From Mesorhizobium sp. WSM4311 (lineage in GTDB: Bacteria; Pseudomonadota; Alphaproteobacteria; Rhizobiales; Rhizobiaceae), in assembly GCF_002295115.1 (NCBI RefSeq), contig NZ_NSFV01000022.1:1-64000 (forward strand): a DNA stretch of 64,000 nt, written 5' to 3'. Positions within the stretch are counted from its first letter, which is position 1; every line of letters starts with the position of its first letter. Positions 1 through 9,400 of the stretch are shown here, one piece after another. The notes under the pieces are model-generated. The model was not told the DNA's origin, made no database searches, and saw nothing but the letters and a program-made list of their open reading frames with translations. The position numbers and the translations under genes are program-made.

Positions 1-499
1 ACGCAGCGGTGTGAGACGGGCATTCTTGTGGATGTTCATTCGGACCCTCCGATGGATGCTGAAGCGTGGTAACTCCAGTCTCCTCGGTCCGGTCCGAATG
101 GACAACCTCTCGAAAGCTCACACCTAGGATGGGTGCTGCCACGCGGCTCGGACTCAGCGTGCATTATCACGTAAATGTTGAGAGAATGAATGGCGCCGCG
201 AAGGGCAATTCCAGCCGTCCAAAGCGACAGGCGTGTCGCGGCCTCGACATTGCAGTGGCGCTTACCTAACACGGCCTCACACTGCCCTCTAAACGGCCCC
301 GAATTTGAACTGACGGCCCCTGGCCGGTTCATCGGGCAGGTCAAGGGCTAGGTGTAGTACACAGGGCTCATAACTTTCAGTTTCTAGTTGGTACGATGGG
401 CCGTGGACGGTCGATGCAGACTTCAAGATGGCGAACGAAGCTCTCCATGCGTGCGTTGTCGAGGCAAGTGCCTTTGCCATGCTCGCGACTGGAGAGATT
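1..499. other. No supported gene at the left edge
   Basis: I see only short overlapping open frames on both strands here, with no recognisable domain or convincing ribosome binding site. The right part is the region downstream of the porin gene, which ends at 500. No clear hairpin terminator with a T-run was recognised. Confidence 0.4.
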
Positions 500-1639
500 T
501 CAAAATGAGCCTTGTAAGCGGAGAATGCCGCCGACGCTGTTCGGCTTGCTCGTGCCCTTGACGGCGGTAGGCTCGGCAGGGCCGAGGCCAGAGTTGCCGT
601 AGTGGTCGTAATCGACCTCGGCTGTGACCGTGAAGCCGGGAACGACCATGTAGGCGACGTTTGCAGCCACACCAGCATCCTTGAGCTGATCACCCGAGAC
701 CTGAAGGTTGAACGAAGTTTTCTCGTCAAACTCGTAGGTGGCGCCCGCCCAGAAAGCCCACTGGCCGTTCCAGATTTTGTACGAGCCGCGCCCATGATTG
801 GCAATTGCGCCGTTTGAGTCCTCGTTGAGACTGGCATTGGAACCGTAGCCGAAGAGTCCAAACAGCGACAGCTGGTTTGTGACAGCGACGTCGACGCGGA
901 TCTTGCCGGCAAAAGCTTCGTAATTGCTGTCATAAGCCGCGACGCCGATGATCGAGCCCCAGCCTTGCGTGTATTTCAAGCCGGCGACAACGTGCGGAAT
1001 ATAGCTGTCGATAGTACCGGCTGAGCCCGATCCTTGTTCGAGCGAAATCACAGTCGAAATGCCGTTGCCGGCGTCGAAGTGGTACTGAGCCACGTTGGTG
1101 TCGAAGCCGGCCGACGGAACGAGCATACTATCGAGAACGTTGCCAGCGTAGCTTGCAAACGTATCGAAGGCCGACCCCTCCTTGCCAACTCGCAGGCCTC
1201 CCAGCTCGACCCAGGCAGAAGCCAGTGCGAGGCCGCTGTTGAAATCATAGTTCTGAGGACTGTCATGCGAGTTAGCGCTGTTGCCAAAATTCACCTGGGT
1301 TTCGGTATAGGTCGTCAACGCGCCGAGCTCGGTCTGCTGGCCGGTCCAAGTTTTGAACGTGAAGCGTGTGCTGTTTCGCCAAGTGCCTTGGTCCTCGCCA
1401 GTTCTCACGTCCGAGGTTCTTGCGCTGTCATACGATCGGACGTCACCCAGGCCGATATCGTAACGGACATAGCCGCCGATGCGCAGGCAGGTCTCGGTGT
1501 TGGGAATATAGGAATATCCCGAGCCGAGGACGTCGCAGATCTTGATGTACTCGGCCGGTTCCCGCTCGGCGCCAGCTGCTCGACCGACGGAAATGGTCAT
1601 CAGAGCAGTTAAGCCGAGAAGAGGACTCTTGATGTACAT
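500..1639 (-). CDS. Porin (rhizobial RopA/Omp2b-like outer-membrane protein)
   Basis: Predicted alpha-proteobacterial porin of about 379 residues, forming a beta-barrel for small solutes in the outer membrane. I chose the ATG at 1639 because it gives a signal peptide (MYIKSPLLGLTALMTISVG, then an AxA-type cleavage site). GGAG lies about 8 nt upstream. The longer frame to 1810 would put the signal peptide internally. The mature part begins with the family hallmark (EYIKICDVLGSGYSYIPNTE, then CLRIGGYVRYD), followed by alternating beta-strand pattern, and ends in a terminal aromatic (LRLQGSF). Upstream, a sigma-54 promoter and a NifA-type upstream site point the right way, so expression in nitrogen-fixing bacteroids is inferred. 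The substrate is unknown. Confidence 0.9.
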   Translation of the reverse strand: MYIKSPLLGLTALMTISVGRAAGAEREPAEYIKICDVLGSGYSYIPNTETCLRIGGYVRYDIGLGDVRSYDSARTSDVRTGEDQGTWRNSTRFTFKTWTGQQTELGALTTYTETQVNFGNSANSHDSPQNYDFNSGLALASAWVELGGLRVGKEGSAFDTFASYAGNVLDSMLVPSAGFDTNVAQYHFDAGNGISTVISLEQGSGSAGTIDSYIPHVVAGLKYTQGWGSIIGVAAYDSNYEAFAGKIRVDVAVTNQLSLFGLFGYGSNASLNEDSNGAIANHGRGSYKIWNGQWAFWAGATYEFDEKTSFNLQVSGDQLKDAGVAANVAYMVVPGFTVTAEVDYDHYGNSGLGPAEPTAVKGTSKPNSVGGILRLQGSF

Positions 1640-1866
1640 GTCTAGATCTCCATGAAGGAATAAAAAGGATAGAGGCGAAAGAGCAAGCTTTTCCTCTAAA
1701 TTTTGTGCGTGTTGTCTCCAATATGTGGACGCCAAAGCGCTTGACACGAGAGGTGAGCCAGCGTAAAAGCCACATGTACTTATAATAGTGTTTTCTGCTA
1801 GGAGATTCATTATCGTTTACATGTGAAACACTCCGGTCGGACCGCTGCAGCTCTCCGAATAGAGCA

Positions 1867-1881
1867 GCAAGCGACATGCCA
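1867..1881 (-). promoter_or_regulatory. Sigma-54 (-24/-12) promoter of the porin gene
   Basis: On the minus strand the sequence reads TGGCATGTCGCTTGC, one mismatch from TGGCAC-N5-TTGC, with the invariant GG-N10-GC spacing. It lies about 230 nt upstream of the porin start, leaving a long 5' leader. Confidence 0.6.
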
Positions 1882-1993
1882 ACCTGAAGCGTAGATGCGG
1901 CCGACACCAAAATCGGGCCGACGCGCCTTCGTCTCGCTGGAATCACTTTTTTTGAGGGTCACTGCGAAAAGAAATGTGCGACACGGTTCGCCA

Positions 1994-2009
1994 TGTTCGA
2001 TATGTGACA
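1994..2009. promoter_or_regulatory. NifA upstream activator site (TGT-N10-ACA)
   Basis: TGTTCGATATGTGACA is an exact TGT-N10-ACA match. It lies about 113 bp upstream of the -24 element of the porin promoter, a usual distance for NifA enhancer sites. The pairing with a sigma-54 promoter is what makes it credible. Confidence 0.6.
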
Positions 2010-2263
2010 GTCTCGTTTAACAGCGACGGCTTCCCGTCTGACCGCAACGGAGGCCGCGCCATCCGCTACCGAGAAGGATCACTGCGCGTACGCTCCGCAA
2101 GGGCTGCGCCAGGAACAGAGGGCGTGCACGTCCGAGGCGTCGCATGGTGGCCGCAGCACCTTTTCGCCGCTGTAAGTTCGCCGTGCAGGTACATTGCGCG
2201 GCCGGAAGCGAGAGGGAGCGCACCCTGAAACGGCTGCCTACGGCTCGCCTCGAGTAATTGGCG

Positions 2264-2677
2264 ATGAACAGTATTCTCGAGAACTTAGTCTCGACGGAAA
2301 GAGCAACGAAAGGAAGCCGCTTGGACGAGCACGATCCGAAGGAAGAACCGATCGAGACCATTTTCCGCAACGGCACAATCACTGCCGTGGGTATCCTGCT
2401 TGCCTTTTCCCTCGGCTTCCTCACTCATTGGGCCGCGAACCCCTTGCCATGGCAACTCTACGATCTGTTCGCCGTAGTGCCGATCCTGCTCGGCATCGCA
2501 CTGCAGATGAGAGCGCTGTCCATGCTGCTCGACATGAGTTCCTTGCGGCGCCCCATCTACGAACGCGCCAATCGCATTTTCATGGTCGGCCTCATCCAGA
2601 CCGCGTGTGGCGTCGGCATGGCCATCTTGGTCGATCTTTTCGGGATATCGGTAGGGGGCACGCTGCCCGGCGCTTGA
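2264..2677 (+). CDS. Small membrane protein of unknown function
   Basis: About 137 residues. A charged soluble N-terminus (residues 1-35) is followed by three probable membrane segments: around residues 39-57 (TAVGILLAFSLGFLTHWAA), 63-80 (DLFAVVPILLGIALQMRA), and 103-125 (IFMVGLIQTACGVGMAILVDLFG). I do not recognise a named family. The ATG at 2264 is preferred over an in-frame TTG two codons earlier; neither has a strong ribosome binding site. It is transcribed divergently from the porin gene and shares its roughly 600-bp regulatory region. Confidence 0.6.
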   Translation: MNSILENLVSTERATKGSRLDEHDPKEEPIETIFRNGTITAVGILLAFSLGFLTHWAANPLPWQLYDLFAVVPILLGIALQMRALSMLLDMSSLRRPIYERANRIFMVGLIQTACGVGMAILVDLFGISVGGTLPGA

Positions 2678-3141
2678 CGACAAGCCACACCGCTCTTCGC
2701 TCGAAGCGACGTCAAGCCGGGGAACCTTGTGCACCCCCTAGCGGCGTCCTCCTTTCATCAAATGAGCCGACGTCAGCTTTAGAGCGTCTCGGTGGCTAAA
2801 GCCGGTATGGTTTTTCGGCCGGCAGGGAAGGCCGCTGGCTGGACCTGGATGGCGTCTGAACGAGGCTTGACAGGTCCGTTGCGTCGGACATGAATTTCGC
2901 ATTGCAAAGTTCTTCCGCAGACGCCTCAAGCACACTGCACTGGCGTCACGTACTCAGACGTTGAATGCGGCACCGCACCATCACCTCAGGCGCAACCATG
3001 GCACGCGCGCTCCCCGGCGTGGTTGACCCCATCCTGTCCAAACGAGACTGCGACATAAGCGGGACGCACTGACTTAGGTCAGAGACCAGGACGAGCGCGC
3101 AACGAAAGAATGATGGATGAGCGACGTGGGATGACAGCTCC
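2678..3141. other. Intergenic region upstream of the hemN pseudogene
   Basis: No gene is supported. A perfect short dyad, CTGAC-TTAG-GTCAG, lies at 3069-3082, about 60 nt upstream of the hemN frame. It could be a regulator site for the former gene, but it does not match an FNR/FixK anaerobox (TTGAT-N4-ATCAA), which I looked for and did not find here. Confidence 0.35.
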
Positions 3142-4468
3142 TTGCACACCTCAATCCTGACAAAGTACCGGGACCCCCGGCCGCCTTGGTATACCATCTA
3201 TCCGACTGTGCCAGACTTCTCTGCGGCAGTTGGTGCTGACGATTATGAGGAATGGCTGGGGGGCCTCCCGGCCGACGAATCGGTGTCGCTCTATTTCCAC
3301 ATTCCGTTTTGCCGATCCATGTGCTGGTATTGCGGCTTCCCTACCGCGGTCATCCGTCGCAACGGCCCGATCCTTAATTATTTAGCGGTGCTGCGTCAGG
3401 AGATCAGTTTGGTGTCGGAGCAAGTGCGGCAAGGGCTGCCGGTGAGCGATGTGCATTTCGGCGGCGGAACGCCTCACCTTATCGGGCCAGCCGAGCACTT
3501 GGCGCTGATGGAATTTCTACGCCGCCACTTCGCTTTCAGCAAAACTGCTGCGATCGCCGTGGAGATCGATCCCCGAACGTTCACACCGGAAATGGCCGAA
3601 GCCCTGGCAGCTAACGGTGTCAACCGCGCGAGCATCGGATGCAGAGCTTTGATCCCGATGTGCAAAGGCGATCAATCGGATCCAGAGTAAGGTGCAGACG
3701 GCCGCTGCAGTCCAAAATCTCCGCCGGCATGGCGTTGGCCATATCAACTTCGACCTCATCTTCGGTCTACCGAAACAGACTGTGCAGTCCTGCATCCAGA
3801 CCGCGATGGCTGCGGTCGCCATGCGCCCCAACCGGCTTGCGGTGTTCGGATACGCGCATATTCCTTCCGTGATAAAGAATCAGCGCCTAATCGAGCAGGC
3901 AGGTCTACCGGACGGCGATCTTCGCGCCGAACAGGCTGCAACTGTCGCCGAGACACTGGTTGGCGCTGGCTACCGGGAGATCGGGCTCGATCATTTCGCT
4001 CCGCCGGACGACGAACTTGCGCTAGCGCCAGAAGACCGGGCGCCTACGGCGTAATTCGCTGGGATACTCGGCCGATACTTGCAAAACGTGATCGGCTTCG
4101 GCGCGTCGGCTATTGGCCGAGTCCGCGAGGGGTATGTTCAGAACGAAGTAACACGGGATTCTTACGCCCGGCACATCGCAAGTGGACGTCTGGCGACATC
4201 AAAGGGTCACCGTCTGACCGACGATGACCGGGTGCGCGCAGCGATCATCGAGCGACTGATGTGCGATTTGGAGGCCGACGTGCCGACCATCTGTGCCGCC
4301 CACGAAATCGAACCAGCTCGTTTTCTCGATTCAGTTGAGAGTTTGGTGACGCTGGCTGAGGAGGGGATCCTGGACGTCGAAAACGGCTTCATCCGCGTGC
4401 GGCCGGAGCACCGCTTTGTTGTTCGCGCCGTTGCTGCTGCATTCGATGCTTTTCTCGCGAATCGATGA
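3142..4468 (+). pseudogene. hemN: Frameshifted oxygen-independent coproporphyrinogen III oxidase (HemN)
   Basis: The intact gene would be a radical-SAM enzyme converting coproporphyrinogen III to protoporphyrinogen IX under low oxygen. Recognisable pieces in order: an N-terminus with KYRDPRPPWYTIYPTVPDFS, the radical-SAM cluster motif CRSMCWYC, the FGGGTPHL motif, then GHINFDLIFGLPKQT, and a C-terminal part with NVIGFGASAIG. They lie in different frames. The frame changes near 3637 (before MQSFDPDVQR), again near 3667 (before the QTAAAVQNL part), and twice around 4036-4078, leaving stops at 3688 and 4052. The product cannot be made as one chain. Island-borne hemN copies are common in rhizobia and an intact copy presumably exists elsewhere. 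Confidence 0.88.
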
Positions 4469-4702
4469 GTTGAGGCCACGACGCCGAAAGGCATCAGACC
4501 TTGTTTGGCGCTCGTCGGCATGGGCTCTCGCAGAAGACTCCGCAAGCGTATGCAGGGGACTTCCACTTGACGCCGCGTTCACCATCATCTCGCCTGGGTG
4601 CGCGCGAAAGCGCACAACCCGGAGCACGCTGCTCTCGGTGTGAGGCTGTGCTCTGCAAAGCACCGGTGATCCACCCTGTCCCTGGACAGCAGCTTGATGG
4701 CG

Positions 4703-6346
4703 TCATCTTGGAGGACGAGAAAAGATTGTCGAGGTACGGGTACGAATTGCCTCGGTCGTCCGTTCAATCGAAAGCACTGTCTGCGGAGGCACCTCTCCTT
4801 CATGCAGTGACAGGAGATGCTGGGCGACTTCCTTATCTGCTGCGGTGAGTCGATGATTTAGGCGGAGAAAGTCCATCCAGGTGGGGGTGCGGAATGTCTC
4901 CGTCCAAAGTGACGGTGTTTGCAGATTTCGCTGGAGCGTCCAGTTTCGTGCACCGGCACGGCTCTGGACGTGTCGCCGCGTGCGCATGGAGCCCAGAAAG
5001 GCCTCGATATTTTCCTCCGATATCAAATACTCGACCTTGGCCACGATAGGGCCACTTCTGGGTTTCAGATCGAGAGCCACGTCCGGCGGATGAAAAACTG
5101 AACTTTCTTGATCGGTTTCTTCCCAGGGACGGACCGGCAACACGATCCCCGCTGCTGCAACCAGCAACAGAGCGCCTGCGGCGCCCTCCAATGCTGAGGT
5201 CAAGGAATAGTTTTGCGCGACAGAACCCCAGATCCAGCTGCCAGCAGCCATACCGCCTGCGCTCAAGGCGTAGTAAATGGAGAGCGTGCGGCCTACAACC
5301 CACCTTGGGCTTGCCAACTGCACCGACACGTCAATGCCCGTCCAGGTGATAAGCCAACCCGCTCCGCCGAGCGCCAGCGAAATGGCCGCCACAGGAAGCG
5401 ACGATGTAAGGGCAAGGGAGAGGCAACAGACTGCACAAGCCACAGAGGCGAAGGCCACCAGCCTGTTTTGAGACGTGACCTTCCTCAAGAAGCCGTTGCC
5501 CATACCCGCGATGAAAGCACCCATGCCGAAGCCGGCCAATAAGATACCGTAGACAATTGGCCCACTCTTCAACTGATCCCGGACGACGAGGGGGAGCAAC
5601 GCCAGAATGGAGATGCTTGCCAACCCGAAAAGAGCGGCTCGGGCGGTCGCTGCCCTGATCTCCAAAGACATCGCCGTAAAGCGCACTCCGTCATGAATTG
5701 CCGTCGTCATTCTCTCACGAGGGAGAGGCGAAGAGCGGACCTCCCATTTGGTGCGCCATATCGCGCTTATGGGCGCCAGATCACTCACCGCAGCCAAGGC
5801 GAAAGCGGCCAGCGGCCCAAAGACGGCCAGGATCACGCCCCCCAAGGCTGGACCAACGCTGCGCACAATGTTGTATCCGACGGACATAAGCGTCACTGCG
5901 GCCGGAATGTCGCGTTTGTGAAGGATATCGCCGACCGAAGCGTGCCAAGCCGGATCATTCAAGGCAAAGCCGCAGCCGGCCAGGAAACCTAACCCGAGAA
6001 TCAGCCAAGGACTGACAAATCCCAGACCCACAGAAATCATCAGCGTCGTCGACGCCGATGCTATCAGGCAGTGTCCCGCAAACATCACCCACCGGCGGCT
6101 GAAGTTGTCGGCAATGGCTCCGGCGAAAACTGAGAGGAAGAACACCGGCAATGTGGATGCGGCCTGGACGAGTGCCACCATGAGGTCGGACGCTGAAATC
6201 GTTGCCATAAGCCAACTGATGGCGACCGTTTGCACTAGCCAACCGAGGCTGGAAATCTGGGTGGCCGCCCAAATTGAGCGAAACACCTTGTTTCGAAATG
6301 GGGCGAGCGTCTTTGAAACGGGCGGTTGGGGATTTTCGCTCTGCAT
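4703..6346 (-). CDS. MFS transporter, MFS_3 (transmembrane secretion effector) family
   Basis: A 547-residue exporter-type major facilitator. The N-terminal 400 residues carry about 11-12 hydrophobic segments, starting with FRNKVFRSIWAATQISSLGW, a typical start for the EntS/MFS_3 group. The last ~130 residues (from about 415) are soluble, with VEYLISEENIEAFLGSM and RTPTWMDFLRLNHRLT. This tail is characteristic of PF05977-type proteins of about 520-550 residues. Family knowledge suggests export of a small molecule such as a siderophore or drug; the substrate cannot be read. It is on the same strand as bioZ, which lies upstream across a ~170-bp gap, so it may be read with the bio genes. Confidence 0.85.
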   Translation of the reverse strand: MQSENPQPPVSKTLAPFRNKVFRSIWAATQISSLGWLVQTVAISWLMATISASDLMVALVQAASTLPVFFLSVFAGAIADNFSRRWVMFAGHCLIASASTTLMISVGLGFVSPWLILGLGFLAGCGFALNDPAWHASVGDILHKRDIPAAVTLMSVGYNIVRSVGPALGGVILAVFGPLAAFALAAVSDLAPISAIWRTKWEVRSSPLPRERMTTAIHDGVRFTAMSLEIRAATARAALFGLASISILALLPLVVRDQLKSGPIVYGILLAGFGMGAFIAGMGNGFLRKVTSQNRLVAFASVACAVCCLSLALTSSLPVAAISLALGGAGWLITWTGIDVSVQLASPRWVVGRTLSIYYALSAGGMAAGSWIWGSVAQNYSLTSALEGAAGALLLVAAAGIVLPVRPWEETDQESSVFHPPDVALDLKPRSGPIVAKVEYLISEENIEAFLGSMRTRRHVQSRAGARNWTLQRNLQTPSLWTETFRTPTWMDFLRLNHRLTAADKEVAQHLLSLHEGEVPPQTVLSIERTTEAIRTRTSTIFSRPPR

Positions 6347-6519
6347 GAGGTATTGCTGGCCTTCGATGAGCGCTGCGATTTGAGCAAGCGGGTCGATACT
6401 TAGACATCGCGGAGCACCGCACGGACCCCAGCTCTATGGAGCTTGCCGGCGACTATTTGCGTATTGAGCCATTCTCATAGTCTCATTCATGAGCAGTCCT
6501 GTGCGCAAGCATTGCTTTG

Positions 6520-7503
6520 CTAAATTCCCACCACAAGCGCGCCGCCGCTGAGACCCGCACCCGCTGCCGCCAAGAGGACTTTCTCGCCAGGCCGAAACGG
6601 CTGCGCCCGATGGGCCAGCGACAATGAGAGCGGGATCGTCGCGGCGGAAGAGTTGCCATATTCGGCGATCGTCTTGACGATCGAGTGATCAGCGATGCCG
6701 AGGTTCCTGCCGACCGCGTCGAAAATGCGCGCATTGGCCTGATGCGGCACGAAACGATCGAGGTCTTGCGGCCTCAGTCGGGCAGCAGTGAGCGCATCTC
6801 TCGAGCAGGCGGTCATCATCTCCACGGCCTTGCTGAATACTTCACGGCCGTCAGTGATCGTCATCCGTGTCTGCGCGAGGTCGAGGTCGGCATGGAACGG
6901 AGTGTTGCTTCCCCCGGCGGGAATCTGGATTAGCCCGTAGCGCGAGCCGTCGGAATCCACCGAAGCGCCGAGAATGCCTCGATCCGGGTCATCGCAAGGA
7001 CTGATCACCATGGCGCCGGCGGCATCGGCAAACAGCACGGCGCTGGCGCGCTCGGCCAAATTGATGCGGTGGCTGAGGATGTTGGCGGCGATGACAAGGC
7101 TCGCTTTGCCGTGCAGGCGGGTGAACCCGTCGGCGAACATCAGCGCATAGATGAAGCCGGCGCAGGCGCCGGTCAGGTCGATCGCTCCGGCGCGGCCTAG
7201 CCCCAGCCGATGTGCGACCAGCGGCGCGCTTGGCGGCAGAAGGTGATCGGGCGTCGACGTGGCGAGCAAGAGTAGACCGACGTCGCCGCGGTCGATACCG
7301 GCATTGGTCAGCGCCATGTCGCCGGCAGAGGCGGCAAGGCCCGACAGCGTGTCTTCGTCTGTTGCCCAGAAGCGCGAGCGAATTCCGGTGCGCCGCTCGA
7401 TCCAGCCGGGCTCAAGCCCGAGCCGGTCTTCGATTTCCGGGTTCTCGACCTTGCGCGTCGGCGCATGATGGCCGAAGCCGAGAACGCGCGACGATAGGTT
7501 CAT
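6520..7503 (-). CDS. bioZ: BioZ, FabH-like 3-ketoacyl-ACP synthase for pimeloyl-ACP supply
   Basis: A 327-residue KAS III fold enzyme with the full Cys-His-Asn triad: C114 in GACAGFIYAL, H254 in FVPHQANAR, and N284 in EYGNSSAAT. Its place as last gene of a biotin operon, overlapping bioA by 4 nt, marks it as BioZ rather than housekeeping FabH. BioZ has been shown in related bacteria to condense glutaryl thioester with malonyl-ACP, starting the pimelate chain without BioC/BioH. A BioC/BioH pair is absent from this cluster, which fits. Confidence 0.9.
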   Translation of the reverse strand: MNLSSRVLGFGHHAPTRKVENPEIEDRLGLEPGWIERRTGIRSRFWATDEDTLSGLAASAGDMALTNAGIDRGDVGLLLLATSTPDHLLPPSAPLVAHRLGLGRAGAIDLTGACAGFIYALMFADGFTRLHGKASLVIAANILSHRINLAERASAVLFADAAGAMVISPCDDPDRGILGASVDSDGSRYGLIQIPAGGSNTPFHADLDLAQTRMTITDGREVFSKAVEMMTACSRDALTAARLRPQDLDRFVPHQANARIFDAVGRNLGIADHSIVKTIAEYGNSSAATIPLSLSLAHRAQPFRPGEKVLLAAAGAGLSGGALVVGI

Positions 7504-8765
7504 GGCCGCGAGCCGAAGCGTTCGCCGGCCTCCTCTATCGCGTCATAGAGCCCGTCCAATTCGTCGCTGGTGATGCAATAGGGCGGCAGAAGATAGAGGA
7601 CATTGCCGAGCGGGCGCACCAACAGGCCGCGCTCAAGGAAAAAAGCGCGCAGTTTTGGCCCGATCTCGGCCAGATAACCGGCTGAGCCGGTGCGTAGGTC
7701 GAGTGCCGCGATGGTGCCGGTTGTCCGGCAGTCGGTGAAATATGGATTGTCCCGGAAGCGTTGCAGCCCCGCGGCCTGCCTCGCGCTCAAGACCGCGATC
7801 CGCTCGGCCACCGGCTCGTCACGCCAGATCTCGACATTGGCAAGTGCTGCCGCGCAGGCGATCGGATTGGCGGTGTAGGAGCTCGAATGGAAAAACGTCT
7901 TCTTGCGATCCTCCGAAAAGTGAGCGTGGAAGATGGCATCGGTGGCGATCGTGGCGGCCAGCGGGATGGTACCACCGGTCAGACCTTTCGAGGTGCACAA
8001 GATGTCGGGCGAGACGGACGCCTGTTCGCAGGCAAACATGGTTCCGGTGCGCCCCCAGCCGGTCATCACTTCATCGGCGATCACGAGCGTGCCGGAGGCT
8101 TCGGCGATCCTCTTCAATTCGGCAAGAACCCAGGCCGGATACATCAGCATGCCGCCGGCGCCAAGCACCAGCGGCTCGACGATCAGCGCGGCTGCGCGCC
8201 GGTCGCGGCTAACGGCCTCGAACCGATCCAGCGTTTCCTGCTCGCGCCCGGCGGCCGGGAAGGGGATGGTGTCGACCTCGAACAGCAAAGGCTCATAGGC
8301 GGCGTTGAAGACGCCACGGGCGCCGACGCTCATCGTGCCGATGGTGTCGCCATGATAGCTGTGCTCCATGACGGCGATGCGCGAACGCGACGCGCCGATG
8401 TTACGGAAATAGCCGAGCGCCATCTTCAGCGCGACTTCGACTGAGGTCGAGCCACTGTCGGAATAGAACACCCGGTGGAGGCCGGCGGGTGCGATGCCTA
8501 CAAGCGCCTCGGCCAGCCGTTCGGCCGGCTCGTGGGTGAAGCCCGCGAAGATGATCTGGTCGAGGCTCGAGGCGGTCGTCTCGATGGCCTTCATGATGCG
8601 GGGGTGGCGATGGCCATGGGTGACGACCCACCAGGAAGAAATCGCATCGAGGATGCGGAAGCCGTCGGCCTTGTGGAGATAGGCGCCTTCAGTCAGCACG
8701 ATTTCAGGGAGCGAGGGCTCTAGCGCGTGCTGCGTGAACGGATGCCAGACTCGAGACTCCGCCAT
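7500..8765 (-). CDS. bioA: Adenosylmethionine-8-amino-7-oxononanoate aminotransferase
   Basis: A 421-residue class III PLP aminotransferase converting KAPA to DAPA with SAM as amino donor. Visible features: RVWHPFTQH at the start, SSWWVVTHGH (substrate-binding tryptophans), the cofactor aspartate in VIADEVMTGWGRTG (D231), and the Schiff-base lysine K260 in CTSKGLTGG. Length and motifs are normal. Overlaps of 4 nt with bioZ and 1 nt with bioD suggest translational coupling. Confidence 0.95.
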   Translation of the reverse strand: MAESRVWHPFTQHALEPSLPEIVLTEGAYLHKADGFRILDAISSWWVVTHGHRHPRIMKAIETTASSLDQIIFAGFTHEPAERLAEALVGIAPAGLHRVFYSDSGSTSVEVALKMALGYFRNIGASRSRIAVMEHSYHGDTIGTMSVGARGVFNAAYEPLLFEVDTIPFPAAGREQETLDRFEAVSRDRRAAALIVEPLVLGAGGMLMYPAWVLAELKRIAEASGTLVIADEVMTGWGRTGTMFACEQASVSPDILCTSKGLTGGTIPLAATIATDAIFHAHFSEDRKKTFFHSSSYTANPIACAAALANVEIWRDEPVAERIAVLSARQAAGLQRFRDNPYFTDCRTTGTIAALDLRTGSAGYLAEIGPKLRAFFLERGLLVRPLGNVLYLLPPYCITSDELDGLYDAIEEAGERFGSRP

Positions 8766-9400
8766 CAGTCGCCTCCGGCAATCATGGCCAGGTCGAAGCC
8801 GGAAATCATTGCATCTCTCAACGTTTCACCCGTCAGCGGACCGAGGTGCGGCAGCCTGCCCAGCTGCGGCACGCCGCCGAATTCCACGATTGTCCTTTGT
8901 GTATCGGCCACCTCTTCGCCAATGAAGGCAATGCCGATGAGCGGGATGGAGCGGGCTCTCAGGGCCTCGATCGACAACAGCGTATGATTGATGGTGCCAA
9001 GCGCGGTGCGGGCGCACAGTATGACCGGCAGCCGCCATTGTTCGAATATGTCAATGAACCTTGTCTGTCGATTGAGCGGCACCATCAGCCCGCCGGCGCC
9101 TTCGATGACGAGCGGTGTCGGCAGGACCGGAAATGAAAGATCGTCGGCCTCGATCGCGACGCCGTCGATTTCGGCTGATCGATGCGGCGACAGCGGCATC
9201 GTCAGTCGATAGACTTCGGGCAGCACGCGTCCGTCGGGCAAGCCGGAAAGCCGGGCGACGACCTCGCTGTCGGTCTCCTCGTTGAGGCCCGATTGCACCG
9301 GCTTCCAGTAGAAGCCGTCGAGCAGCCCGGCAAGTCCGGCCGAAAACACTGTCTTGCCAATTCCAGTGTCTGTTCCGGTGACGACGATGCGTTTGGTCAT
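8765..9400 (-). CDS. bioD: Dethiobiotin synthetase
   Basis: A 211-residue ATP-dependent carboxylase that closes the ureido ring of dethiobiotin. The P-loop GTDTGIGKT is at residues 9-17. EGAGGLMVPL, the second family motif, lies near residue 100. The start overlaps the end of bioF by 4 nt (ATGA). The protein looks intact. Confidence 0.94.
   Translation of the reverse strand: MTKRIVVTGTDTGIGKTVFSAGLAGLLDGFYWKPVQSGLNEETDSEVVARLSGLPDGRVLPEVYRLTMPLSPHRSAEIDGVAIEADDLSFPVLPTPLVIEGAGGLMVPLNRQTRFIDIFEQWRLPVILCARTALGTINHTLLSIEALRARSIPLIGIAFIGEEVADTQRTIVEFGGVPQLGRLPHLGPLTGETLRDAMISGFDLAMIAGGD

Noticed and set aside
2194..2799. 201-residue plus-strand frame overlapping the small membrane protein
   Set aside because: Arg/His-rich shadow frame; the overlapping frame from 2264 has three coherent membrane segments.
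3001..3020. TGGCACGCGCGCTCC as a sigma-54 promoter for hemN
   Set aside because: The -24 part fits but the -12 TTGC element is absent.
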